Below, piece after piece: positions 1-5,806 of a stretch of 6,247 bases of DNA. The notes beneath the pieces were generated by a model. That model saw only the letters and a program-made list of their open reading frames with translations. It was not told the origin of the DNA and made no database searches. The stretch lies in NCBI GenBank assembly GCA_009928265.1, contig RFPR01000122.1:1-6247 (forward strand), written 5' to 3'. Position 1 is the first letter of the stretch, and each line of letters begins with the position of its first letter. Source of the stretch: Pseudomonadota bacterium. GTDB lineage: Bacteria; Verrucomicrobiota; Verrucomicrobiia; Chthoniobacterales; UBA6821. Made by a program: the position numbers and the translations under genes.

Positions 1-18
1 AGAAGAAGGCCTTCTTCT
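1..18. repeat. Perfect 18-bp palindrome inside the ABC permease gene
   Basis: The first 18 bases read identically on both strands (AGAAGAAGGCC followed by TTCTTCT). They encode Lys-Lys-Ala-Phe-Phe plus part of Tyr in the permease frame. Whether the symmetry continues to the left cannot be seen because the window starts here. It may simply result from the codon run AAG AAG GCC TTC TTC. Confidence 0.6.
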
Positions 19-572
19 ACATGAATCTTGCCAATCTCCCGGAGCTGGTTCGCACGGGGCGGATGGATTTCATGCTACTCCTGCCTGTCGACACCCAGTT
101 CATCGTCTCGCTGAAGCAGTTCGGCATGGACAACGTGGTCAATGCGTTGGTCGGCGCGGGATTCGTCCTCTTTGCCCTCTGGAAGCTCACGGTGGTTCCA
201 ACAGCCGCCCAGATCCTCCTGTACGCCGCCGCCGTCTGCTGCGGCATCCTGATCCACTACGCAATCATGCTCACCTTCGCCGCGTCGAGCTTCTGGATGG
301 TCCGTTCGCAGGGCTTGATCTACGGCTACTATAGCCTCTTCAACATCGGGCGCTACCCGGATACGATCTACCGGGGAGCCTTCAAGCTCGTCTTCAGTTG
401 GATGATCCCGGTGATCATCGTGGCCAACATCCCGGCGCGTTTCCTGATCGATGCCGCCGAGAATCCCTGGCCTTCTCTCCTCCATTTGCTGGCCGCCACC
501 GCGCTGATGGTGGGGGGCACACGCCTCCTTTGGAACTCCGCCCTCAGGCACTACTCCAGCGCCAGCTCGTAG
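3..572 (+). CDS. ABC-2 type transporter permease subunit, C-terminal part (5' end outside window)
   Basis: This is the integral membrane subunit of an ABC exporter of the ABC-2 / COG3694-like group, which works in the inner membrane with a separate ATPase. The substrate cannot be told. The reading frame is open from position 3 (Lys-Lys-Ala-Phe-Phe-Tyr before the Met at 21), so that Met is internal and the gene begins upstream of the window. What supports the call is the family-typical block ELVRTGRMDFMLLLPVDTQF (positions 42-101), in which a 'I/VRxGxxDxxLLxPV' pattern precedes the later membrane helices, and the ending RYPDTIYRGAFK followed by a hydrophobic helix and a NIPARFL turn. Counting from the Met at 21, hydrophobic segments lie at about residues 39-58, 64-90, 122-140 and 148-168. 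A 54-bp gap separates it from the glycosyltransferase gene on the same strand, so cotranscription is plausible. Its ATPase and sister permease would be expected upstream. The family call is fairly firm; the subgroup is less so. Confidence 0.8.
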   Translation, partial: KKAFFYMNLANLPELVRTGRMDFMLLLPVDTQFIVSLKQFGMDNVVNALVGAGFVLFALWKLTVVPTAAQILLYAAAVCCGILIHYAIMLTFAASSFWMVRSQGLIYGYYSLFNIGRYPDTIYRGAFKLVFSWMIPVIIVANIPARFLIDAAENPWPSLLHLLAATALMVGGTRLLWNSALRHYSSASS

Positions 573-626
573 GGTCGCGACATTTTTCACTTCAGCCTTT
601 TCCGTTCTGCCATCAGGCTTGAAACG

Positions 627-2285
627 ATGATTTCACACGCCCAACTCCATAGCCGCTCGCTGATCATCGGATGGGTCGCCCTGTTGATGGCCCTGGTGGT
701 CTATTGTACGGGACTTGGCAGTGATCATCTGGCGACCAACGGCGACGAGTTGCTCTATGCACAGATTGCCAAGCTCACCGCGGCTTCCGGGGATCTTCTC
801 CCCCTGATCTCCCCGGTGGAGCACCACGAAAACACCAAGCCACCGCTCCTGTTCTGGCAGGGAATTCTCTCCACCGGATGGGGAGCACACTGGAAGCTCG
901 CACTGCTCCGGGCGCCGAATGTTCTCTACACGCTCCTCACCGCCGGTCTGCTCGTGCTGATCGGGCGCGTCCGCCTAAACAACACCATGCTCGGCCTGCA
1001 GGCCGCGTTGCTCTTTCTCTGTTTCTTCAGCACCTACCGCTACGGGCGCGTCTTCCTGACAAGTGCCCCGGAGACATTCTGGCTCTTCCTTCCCCTTGCC
1101 CTCCTGTTGCTCCACCGGGAGCCGCGTCTTCCCTCCGGAGCCCTCTGGCCTTGGATCTGGGGCGGCATGATCGGGATCGGCCTACTCTACAAATCCTTTG
1201 CTCTGCTTGTGCCCGTGATTTTGACCATGGCTGTCTGGCAGTTGAGAGCGCGTGGCTGGAAGATCCGCCCCTTCCTGATTGGAGATCTCTGGCGACTCAC
1301 GCTGGTGGCCGTGGCGGCACTCCTGATTTTCGGAGCATGGTTCTGGCTCGATCCCGAACCGCTGAAGGTGCTCCGGGACTTTGTCCTGCGCGAGAATGCC
1401 GGGAAGTTCGACACCGGAGGCGGGAATTACTTGCTGAATCTGATCTGGGGGCAGTCGAGCCTCTGGCGGATCGTGGTGTCCTATCCCCTCAACGCGGGTC
1501 TTCTGGCACCGGCCGTGTTGGCGCTGGTCATCGATGCATGGCGCCGGCGTCATCATCTCGGTGCGCTCGAGGTCTTCCTATGGGTCTGGATGATCGTGCT
1601 GGCACTTTTCTTCTGCCCGCCCAACCAGCGTGACGAGCGCTACCTCTTGCCGGCCATGCCCGCCCTCGCCCTGCTGCTCGCCGTGCGACTCGGGCATCTT
1701 CCCCGTTGGGTGGTGCTCATCACGCCGGTGGCCTCCGGGATCATCATTGCGGGCCTGACAGGCCTGGCTCTGATGCTCTGGTATCATGCCGGTGCAGGAC
1801 GCCTCTATCCGTACTGGACGCTACTTGTTCCCATCACCGGGCTTCTACTGGTCGTGGAGGCATGGATACGTCCTCACTACACGCGACCCCTCCTGCCTGT
1901 ATCCGTGCTGCTGGTCTATTTCTGTTATGCGATCTTCCTTTTCCCGCTGGATCGGGGTCCCGGACTATTCCGCGGCGAAGGTGTCGAATCGGTCGCGGGT
2001 AACGAGGTTTGGGTGCCGGCAAATTTCAATGCACGCGAAGAAAGCTACGCCTTCCTTCTGCCGGGCGCGGTCGTCAGGCCGTACGATCACAAGGGACATC
2101 CGCCCGCGGATGCTTCCATGGTCGTGATCAGCACCAGGCTGGATCAGCCGGCACCCGAGGGGGTGATCCTGGCAAGGCGTCTGAACATGATCGATCGCTT
2201 TGACGCGGCGGAGACACGAGACATCCTGTTCGGAAATGTGCCGCGGAACCTCTTCCGCTGGGACTGGCTCGTCCAGCAGAACTGA
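627..2285 (+). CDS. GT39/ArnT-like membrane glycosyltransferase
   Basis: Polytopic inner-membrane glycosyltransferase of the PMT/ArnT (GT39-like, GT-C fold) superfamily, which transfers a sugar from a polyprenyl-phosphate donor to a lipid, glycan or protein acceptor on the periplasmic side. The acceptor is unknown. After a first helix (about residues 12-30) comes NGDELLYAQIAKL (38-50), whose acidic pair D40-E41 occupies the place of the family's catalytic acidic loop. It is followed by SGDLLPLI and then KPPLLFW (71-77), matching the usual acidic loop, 'GDW' and 'KPPLxYW' series. GLLYKSFALLVP (185-196) and RDERYLLPAMPALALLL (335-351) match later family blocks. About ten or more hydrophobic helices run to residue about 440. 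The last ~110 residues are soluble, as in ArnT-like proteins. The length of 552 is normal. The ATG at 627 has only a weak AGG about 9 nt upstream. It lies downstream of an ABC permease on the same strand. The family is near certain; ArnT itself cannot be claimed. Confidence 0.88.
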   Translation: MISHAQLHSRSLIIGWVALLMALVVYCTGLGSDHLATNGDELLYAQIAKLTAASGDLLPLISPVEHHENTKPPLLFWQGILSTGWGAHWKLALLRAPNVLYTLLTAGLLVLIGRVRLNNTMLGLQAALLFLCFFSTYRYGRVFLTSAPETFWLFLPLALLLLHREPRLPSGALWPWIWGGMIGIGLLYKSFALLVPVILTMAVWQLRARGWKIRPFLIGDLWRLTLVAVAALLIFGAWFWLDPEPLKVLRDFVLRENAGKFDTGGGNYLLNLIWGQSSLWRIVVSYPLNAGLLAPAVLALVIDAWRRRHHLGALEVFLWVWMIVLALFFCPPNQRDERYLLPAMPALALLLAVRLGHLPRWVVLITPVASGIIIAGLTGLALMLWYHAGAGRLYPYWTLLVPITGLLLVVEAWIRPHYTRPLLPVSVLLVYFCYAIFLFPLDRGPGLFRGEGVESVAGNEVWVPANFNAREESYAFLLPGAVVRPYDHKGHPPADASMVVISTRLDQPAPEGVILARRLNMIDRFDAAETRDILFGNVPRNLFRWDWLVQQN

Positions 2286-2286
2286 C

Positions 2287-2304
2287 CTTTCCTGTTCAGG
2301 AAAG
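2287..2304. terminator. Inverted repeat between convergent genes, possible bidirectional terminator
   Basis: CTTTCCTG (2287-2294) and CAGGAAAG (2297-2304) are perfect reverse complements separated by TT. A hairpin would have a stem of 6-7 bp with a small loop. It sits in the 30-bp gap between the end of the glycosyltransferase gene (2285) and the stop of the CDF gene (2316), where transcription from both sides must end. There is no clear T-run after it on either strand, so it is not a classical intrinsic terminator. Confidence 0.45.
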
Positions 2305-2315
2305 CGGCCGGAGAA

Positions 2316-3221
2316 TCAGGCCACCGCCTCCGTCGTCAGCGCGATCGTCACGCTGCTGCCCTGTAGCTTCTGCTCGATATCACGCCGGATCGTGTCGATG
2401 ACCTGCTGGATCTCGGCCATCTTCTTCTCCGGATCAAATTCGAGGAAGATCTCCACATAGACCTGTGCACCCGAGCGGCGGGAGCGGATGCCGTGCAGTT
2501 CCTCGTAGTCATGGAAGTGACGTGCCAGCTCGGCGAGGATGACGATCTGACGCTCCTCCTCGAGGGTGCGGTCGAGCAGGTCGTAGAGGGAGCTGGAGAA
2601 GATGCCGAGGGTCGCGGAGAGAATCGAGAGGGCAATCACCATGGAAGCCGCGGGATCGATGTAATCCGACCAGCCGAAACCTGATAGGGCCATGCTTAGT
2701 CCGAGGGAGAGCAGGATGAAGGCGTTCCCGATGAAGCGCGTCAGGAAGAGCTTCGTCTGCGAATCCATGAGAGGCGAAGGAGCGGACTTGGAAAGACGGC
2801 GGTTCTTGATCCAGAGGCTGCCGTTGATGCCCAGGTAGACGACCTGTGAGCCGATACTGATCCAGAGTCCGATTCCCTGGATGTGACCAGGCACGATGAT
2901 CGAGTGCACGGAATTGGCCGTGATGATCAGGAAGGAGAGAAGCATGACCAGCCCCACGAAGAGGCTGGAGATGTTCTCGAGTTTCCCGAGGCCGTATTCG
3001 AACTTCTTGCCGCCGCCCCGGTTAACCCTTCGGATGGCCAGCCAGGAGAGGGTGATCGCAATCAGCTCGATCGAGGTCTTGAGGAAATCCGCAAGAAGAA
3101 CGCCCGAATTGGCGAGCAGGAACGCCGTCGTGGTCAGCAGGACGTCGAGAAGTCCCGCGAAAAAAAGGCCCCGCAGCGCTTTCTCACGCGAGAGACCATC
3201 CCCACCGATCACCGTGGTCAT
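2316..3221 (-). CDS. Cation diffusion facilitator (CDF)-family-like transporter with altered metal sites
   Basis: CDF proteins are dimeric membrane antiporters that export divalent metal ions (Zn, Fe, Co, Mn) in exchange for protons. This 301-residue protein has the usual length and plan: helices from about residues 17-38, 41-64, 84-104, 117-137, 161-182 and 190-212, then a cytoplasmic domain. Family blocks visible are LLADFLKTSIE (42-52) in helix 2, FEYGLGKLENISSL (74-87), DPAASMVIALSIL (189-201), LLDRTLEEERQ (215-225) and HGIRSRRSGAQVYVEIFLEF (243-262). The ligands are odd. The usual H/DxxxD of helix 2 reads KxxxE (K48, E52), with D45 kept. The helix-5 stretch SQTKLFLTRFIGN (154-166) has no His, Asp or Glu. 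The C-terminal domain lacks the family's 'hHLe' histidine (IFLEF here). The ATG at 3221 overlaps the stop of the STAS gene (ATGA) and has no clear ribosome site, suggesting translational coupling. The family is confident; transport activity and substrate are not. Confidence 0.85.
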   Translation of the reverse strand: MTTVIGGDGLSREKALRGLFFAGLLDVLLTTTAFLLANSGVLLADFLKTSIELIAITLSWLAIRRVNRGGGKKFEYGLGKLENISSLFVGLVMLLSFLIITANSVHSIIVPGHIQGIGLWISIGSQVVYLGINGSLWIKNRRLSKSAPSPLMDSQTKLFLTRFIGNAFILLSLGLSMALSGFGWSDYIDPAASMVIALSILSATLGIFSSSLYDLLDRTLEEERQIVILAELARHFHDYEELHGIRSRRSGAQVYVEIFLEFDPEKKMAEIQQVIDTIRRDIEQKLQGSSVTIALTTEAVA

Positions 3222-3586
3222 GGTTTGTTCTTGGACTGCTTGGCGCGGAGCAGCGCCTCCTCCAGCGAGGTCGCGATCTCGAGAAACTCTAAGAAATTGC
3301 TCACCTCAAATGTCTTGAGGATATGGTCGCCGGGGGAGCAGAAGATCATCCGGGCGTTGCGCTTCTTGGTCTTCTTCATGAAGACTAGGATGAGTCGCAG
3401 CCCCGCGCTGCTGATAAAGACGAGGTCCTTGAGATTGACCACAAGGAGGTCACCCTTCTCGATGATGTCGACGATCCGCTGCTCGGCCGCAGGTGAGGTC
3501 ACCGAGTCGAGACGTCCTGCCAGATGCAGGATGTGCAGTCCATCCTCTTCCTGATGGATGATGTCGATGGTCGGTTCTTTGCTCAT
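3218..3586 (-). CDS. Stand-alone STAS domain protein (anti-sigma factor antagonist-like)
   Basis: Small soluble cytoplasmic protein (122 residues from the ATG) consisting of one STAS domain. Relatives such as SpoIIAA and RsbV bind an anti-sigma/serine kinase and are switched by phosphorylation of a serine. The family pattern is clear: GLHILHLAGRLDSVTSP (16-32) for the first strands, LLVVNLKDLVFISSAGLRLI (47-66) for the central strand and phosphorylation loop, then FCSPGDHILKTFEVSNFLEF (82-101). By alignment with SpoIIAA the phosphorylatable residue would be S60; the Asp that precedes it in SpoIIAA is S59 here, which is common in this group. A TTG at 3598 would add four residues and overlap the upstream gene. 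I prefer the ATG at 3586, four bases after that gene's stop. The tail KQSKNKP is basic. Its stop overlaps the CDF start by 4 bp. No kinase, phosphatase or sigma factor is nearby, so the partner is unknown; control of the adjacent transporter is only a possibility. Confidence 0.9.
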   Translation of the reverse strand: MSKEPTIDIIHQEEDGLHILHLAGRLDSVTSPAAEQRIVDIIEKGDLLVVNLKDLVFISSAGLRLILVFMKKTKKRNARMIFCSPGDHILKTFEVSNFLEFLEIATSLEEALLRAKQSKNKP

Positions 3587-3590
3587 GCGA

Positions 3591-4205
3591 TCAGTCAATC
3601 ACCACCGTCCCCGAAGTCAACGAGGAGCATCTGCGGATCAGAAGGATTGCCGTTAGGATCAGGGAGACTGCTCCGTAGAAAGGATCCGCCAGTGTATTCC
3701 AGAAATTGGTCGACTCCTGGATACCCAGCACCCATCCCGCAAATGGAAAGAGCAGAATTACGCCAAAGCGGTTGCCCCTGAGCAGGAGCAGGGTGGCGGC
3801 CGTCGTGACAATCAGTGGAAGAACCGGACCCCAGCCCCAAGAGTAGGGATCGATGCCTGTCAGGCCCAGTCCCATGGGGTAGAGTACGAGGGTGGCGACC
3901 GCTCCGAAAAACCAGGCGGCGTTCCAGTCCTGCCGGCGGAACCATGCTTGGCCTGCGAGGCGTGAGGTGAGGGCAATAAGAAGCAAGAGGGTCAGGGTGA
4001 CGCTTGGATTCGGTTCAAGGACGCGCAACCACGCCGCGATACTCCATCCCCCGATCGGAATGATAAACAGCACAAAGACTGCAAGTAGGACGGCCGCGAT
4101 TTTCCGGCGGAGTCCGGGATGCGGATTTCTGCCGATGAACAGCAGGGCAAGCCCAGCCCATGGTGCAACCTCGGCGTAGAACTGATGGATGAGGAGGGAG
4201 CTCAT
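3591..4205 (-). CDS. Polytopic membrane protein of unknown function
   Basis: I do not recognise a named function. The 204-residue product is strongly hydrophobic, with about six or seven likely membrane helices near residues 12-24, 36-52, 68-84, 97-113, 125-143, 147-162 and 176-190. Distinctive stretches include LYPMGLGLTGIDPYSWGWGP (108-127), rich in Gly, Tyr and Trp, and ESTNFWNTLADPFYGAV (164-180) before the last helix. Arg/Lys clusters at R33-R34-K35, R90-R91 and R191-R192 fit cytoplasmic loops. The ATG at 4205 lies 4 nt after the sialidase-like gene's stop, with no good ribosome site, so it is probably coupled to that gene. Its TGA at 3591-3593 nearly abuts the STAS start. The tight pairing suggests a membrane partner of the sialidase-like protein, such as a channel or anchor; this is inference. 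Codon and base use match the neighbours. Confidence 0.75.
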   Translation of the reverse strand: MSSLLIHQFYAEVAPWAGLALLFIGRNPHPGLRRKIAAVLLAVFVLFIIPIGGWSIAAWLRVLEPNPSVTLTLLLLIALTSRLAGQAWFRRQDWNAAWFFGAVATLVLYPMGLGLTGIDPYSWGWGPVLPLIVTTAATLLLLRGNRFGVILLFPFAGWVLGIQESTNFWNTLADPFYGAVSLILTAILLIRRCSSLTSGTVVID

Positions 4206-4209
4206 GGTC

Positions 4210-5349
4210 TCAAGGGTCGAGGGAGTGCGCTGCCTGATCGTTCAACCATGCCTCGTTGAAGGTGATGAGGCGGAGTTCCCGGCTCTTCCATGTGTAGGCC
4301 AGATGGATCATTCCGTCCGAGGTGCGGAAGAGGTAGGGATAGGCGAAGGAAGCCCCCTCCTCATGCAGGAGTGAGACAAGCCTCGACCAGCTCCCGCCCC
4401 CATCGCGTGAAAGGGCCAGTGATAGATCGGAGCGATCTTTGGTGGAATCGTTGTAGGCAACCAGGATTCGGTTGTTTCCGAGAGGCAGACCCGAGATCCC
4501 GGCATCGGGATTTGGCAGCGTGGTCAGGGACGCGGGGGACCACTCCCTTCCTCCGTCATAGGTGCTGCTAAGCTGGATTTTTCGCGCCGTCGTGTAGTCG
4601 CGGAGTAGGACGAGTGCCGACTCCTCGCCGGTGGGAACAAGGGAGGGCTGGAAGACCGAGCACCCACCCGCGATCCGGCTTTTACGCCACACACCGTCTT
4701 TCGAGAGCCAGAGCAGTTCCGCGAATTTTCCGAGGAATTCCTGATAGATCGGCACGCACCACCCGCCGTCATGAAGTGGCACAGCACGGTTACGGACAAG
4801 TTCGCTGAAGTTGAAGAAGGGACTCAGCGTGAGGTGTTCCGCACGCGACCAGGTGAAGCCGCCATCCTTGGAGACACAGGAGTTGAGCTGGCTGCCAGAC
4901 CACTTCCCCATCGCGATGGTGACAAAGAGTAGTCGCAGGGTTCCGTCCGAGTCAGCAATGAGAAGCGCATTCCCCAGCCCTTGGACGGGCCGGTCCAAGT
5001 CCTTTTCCGCCTGATCGCGCGTCATGATTGTGACGGGGTGAGTCCAGCGGCCGCCGGGCTCCCTCTGCGAGAAGTAGATTTTCACGTCGGGCCGGCATTC
5101 AGCGGTGCCGCCATACCAGACGCAGTGCAGAATGCCGTCGGGTGTCTGAGCAAGGGCTGCGACATGAACCATCGGCAACCCCTGATCCGGGTTGATGGCT
5201 TCGGTGAGAAAGACCGGTGAAACAGCCTTTTCCTGGGGAGATGAGGTCTCGGCAAACCGGTGTGGTAAGTCGGAGGGTAGAGAGCGGATCCCCACCCAGC
5301 AGAGCACCCAGAGGATGACGATCAGCAGGGCTCGGAGTGCGACCGGCAT
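4210..5349 (-). CDS. Membrane-anchored BNR/Asp-box sialidase-like protein (COG4692 type)
   Basis: This is a six-bladed beta-propeller of the sialidase superfamily, in the 'predicted neuraminidase' group (COG4692; BNR_2). Three clear Asp boxes (S/T-x-D-x-G-x-x-W) stand at residues 160-167 (SKDGGFTW), 263-270 (TYDGGREW) and 314-321 (SRDGGGSW); a degenerate one lies near 94-102. Group-typical blocks are VWYGGTAECRPDVKIYFS (77-94), QGLGNALL (123-130), SPFFNFSELVRNRAVPLHDG (176-195) with P200-IYQE, NPDAGISGLPLGNNRILVAY (280-299) and FAYPYLFRTSDGMIHLAYTW (335-354). Residues 6-20 form one hydrophobic stretch after a single Arg, so it is exported and probably stays anchored. These proteins are presumed glycosidases on sialic-acid-like or related sugars, but the true substrate of this group is not established and cannot be read here. 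The ATG at 5349 is 8 nt after the DUF2452-like gene's stop. It pairs tightly with the downstream membrane protein. The length of 379 is normal. Confidence 0.87.
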   Translation of the reverse strand: MPVALRALLIVILWVLCWVGIRSLPSDLPHRFAETSSPQEKAVSPVFLTEAINPDQGLPMVHVAALAQTPDGILHCVWYGGTAECRPDVKIYFSQREPGGRWTHPVTIMTRDQAEKDLDRPVQGLGNALLIADSDGTLRLLFVTIAMGKWSGSQLNSCVSKDGGFTWSRAEHLTLSPFFNFSELVRNRAVPLHDGGWCVPIYQEFLGKFAELLWLSKDGVWRKSRIAGGCSVFQPSLVPTGEESALVLLRDYTTARKIQLSSTYDGGREWSPASLTTLPNPDAGISGLPLGNNRILVAYNDSTKDRSDLSLALSRDGGGSWSRLVSLLHEEGASFAYPYLFRTSDGMIHLAYTWKSRELRLITFNEAWLNDQAAHSLDP

Positions 5350-5357
5350 CGGGTAAG

Positions 5358-5726
5358 TCAGCCTTGCTGTTCCACCACCTTCACGAAGTATCCGTCGCTG
5401 TGAAGCCGCGTCCGGCCATGAAAGGTGTAGGTGACGCCCATTTCCGTAGGAGAGATCAGGGAGAGGAATTTCCGCCCGCTGGACGACTCATACAGGTAGT
5501 AGTCCTGATTCAGGCGGGTCTGGAAGTTGATCTGAAATCCCTCTACGAACTGGTTCCAGCGCTGTAGATCGACGAGCTCATTGTATTCCCTCTCCAGATC
5601 CTTGAGACGGCTCATGATCTTGTTGGAGAGACTGTGATTGCGGGCATCCTCGAAGCGCAGGAGATCCGGGACCTCGATCTTCGGCCCGGCGATCTCCATC
5701 AGGAAACTCTGTTCGTTGCGCCCCAT
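5358..5726 (-). CDS. DUF2452-like small protein, function unknown
   Basis: A soluble protein of about 122 residues without signal peptide or membrane helix. It resembles the DUF2452 family, whose members have a helical pair followed by a compact beta region. Here residues 34-60 (LSNKI to WNQF) form a charged, probably coiled helix (SRLKDLEREYNELVDL). This is followed by INFQTRLNQDYYLYESSSGR (66-85) and FLSLISPTEMG (87-97), which match the family's 'NFxPxxGxxYHLYxxxxGxxFLSLIxPxE' signature, and finally a strand ending DGYFVKV. The family has no known function. The start is uncertain. GTG at 5759 gives 133 residues; ATG at 5726 (chosen) has AGAGGG directly before it, too close for a good ribosome site; ATG at 5699 would give 113. 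It is the first gene of the leftward cluster, 8 nt from the sialidase-like gene, and is divergent from the SnoaL-like gene. Confidence 0.75.
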   Translation of the reverse strand: MGRNEQSFLMEIAGPKIEVPDLLRFEDARNHSLSNKIMSRLKDLEREYNELVDLQRWNQFVEGFQINFQTRLNQDYYLYESSSGRKFLSLISPTEMGVTYTFHGRTRLHSDGYFVKVVEQQG

Positions 5727-5806
5727 CCCTCTGTTATCGCGGCTAGAGGCTCCCAACACAAGCGTTGCGGGTTGACGGAAGAGGCTGCGCCCCCAAGGGT
5801 GGATCC
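5727..5806. promoter_or_regulatory. Divergent intergenic region expected to hold two promoters
   Basis: About 80 bp separate the starts of the divergent DUF2452-like and SnoaL-like genes, so promoters for the leftward operon and the rightward gene should lie here. On the leftward strand TTGTGT and GATAAC stand 17 nt apart (about 5731-5759), a weak sigma-70-like match that would favour the later start at 5699. On the plus strand TTGACG (5772-5777) lacks a convincing -10 partner. No strong operator-like repeat is visible. Confidence 0.3.

Noticed and set aside
75..590. 171-codon open frame antisense to the ABC permease gene
   Set aside because: Shadow of a well-supported membrane protein; the product is rich in Gly, Glu, Asp and His with no domain pattern.
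878..1633. 251-codon open frame on the plus strand inside the glycosyltransferase gene
   Set aside because: It lies wholly within the GT39 gene in another frame; its translation is Arg/Pro/Ala/Cys-rich with no recognisable domain, as expected for a shadow in GC-rich DNA.
2883..3554. 223-codon open frame on the plus strand, antisense to the CDF-like and STAS genes
   Set aside because: The two genes on the other strand have clear family signatures; the antisense product is low-complexity charged sequence with no family resemblance.
3587..3598. TTG start for the STAS protein, overlapping the upstream gene
   Set aside because: Possible, but the ATG four codons later sits just after the upstream stop and already gives a full STAS domain, so the ATG was preferred.
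5772..5777. TTGACG as a -35 box for the SnoaL-like gene
   Set aside because: No plausible -10 hexamer follows at 16-18 nt; the downstream bases are G/C-rich, so the match is probably chance.
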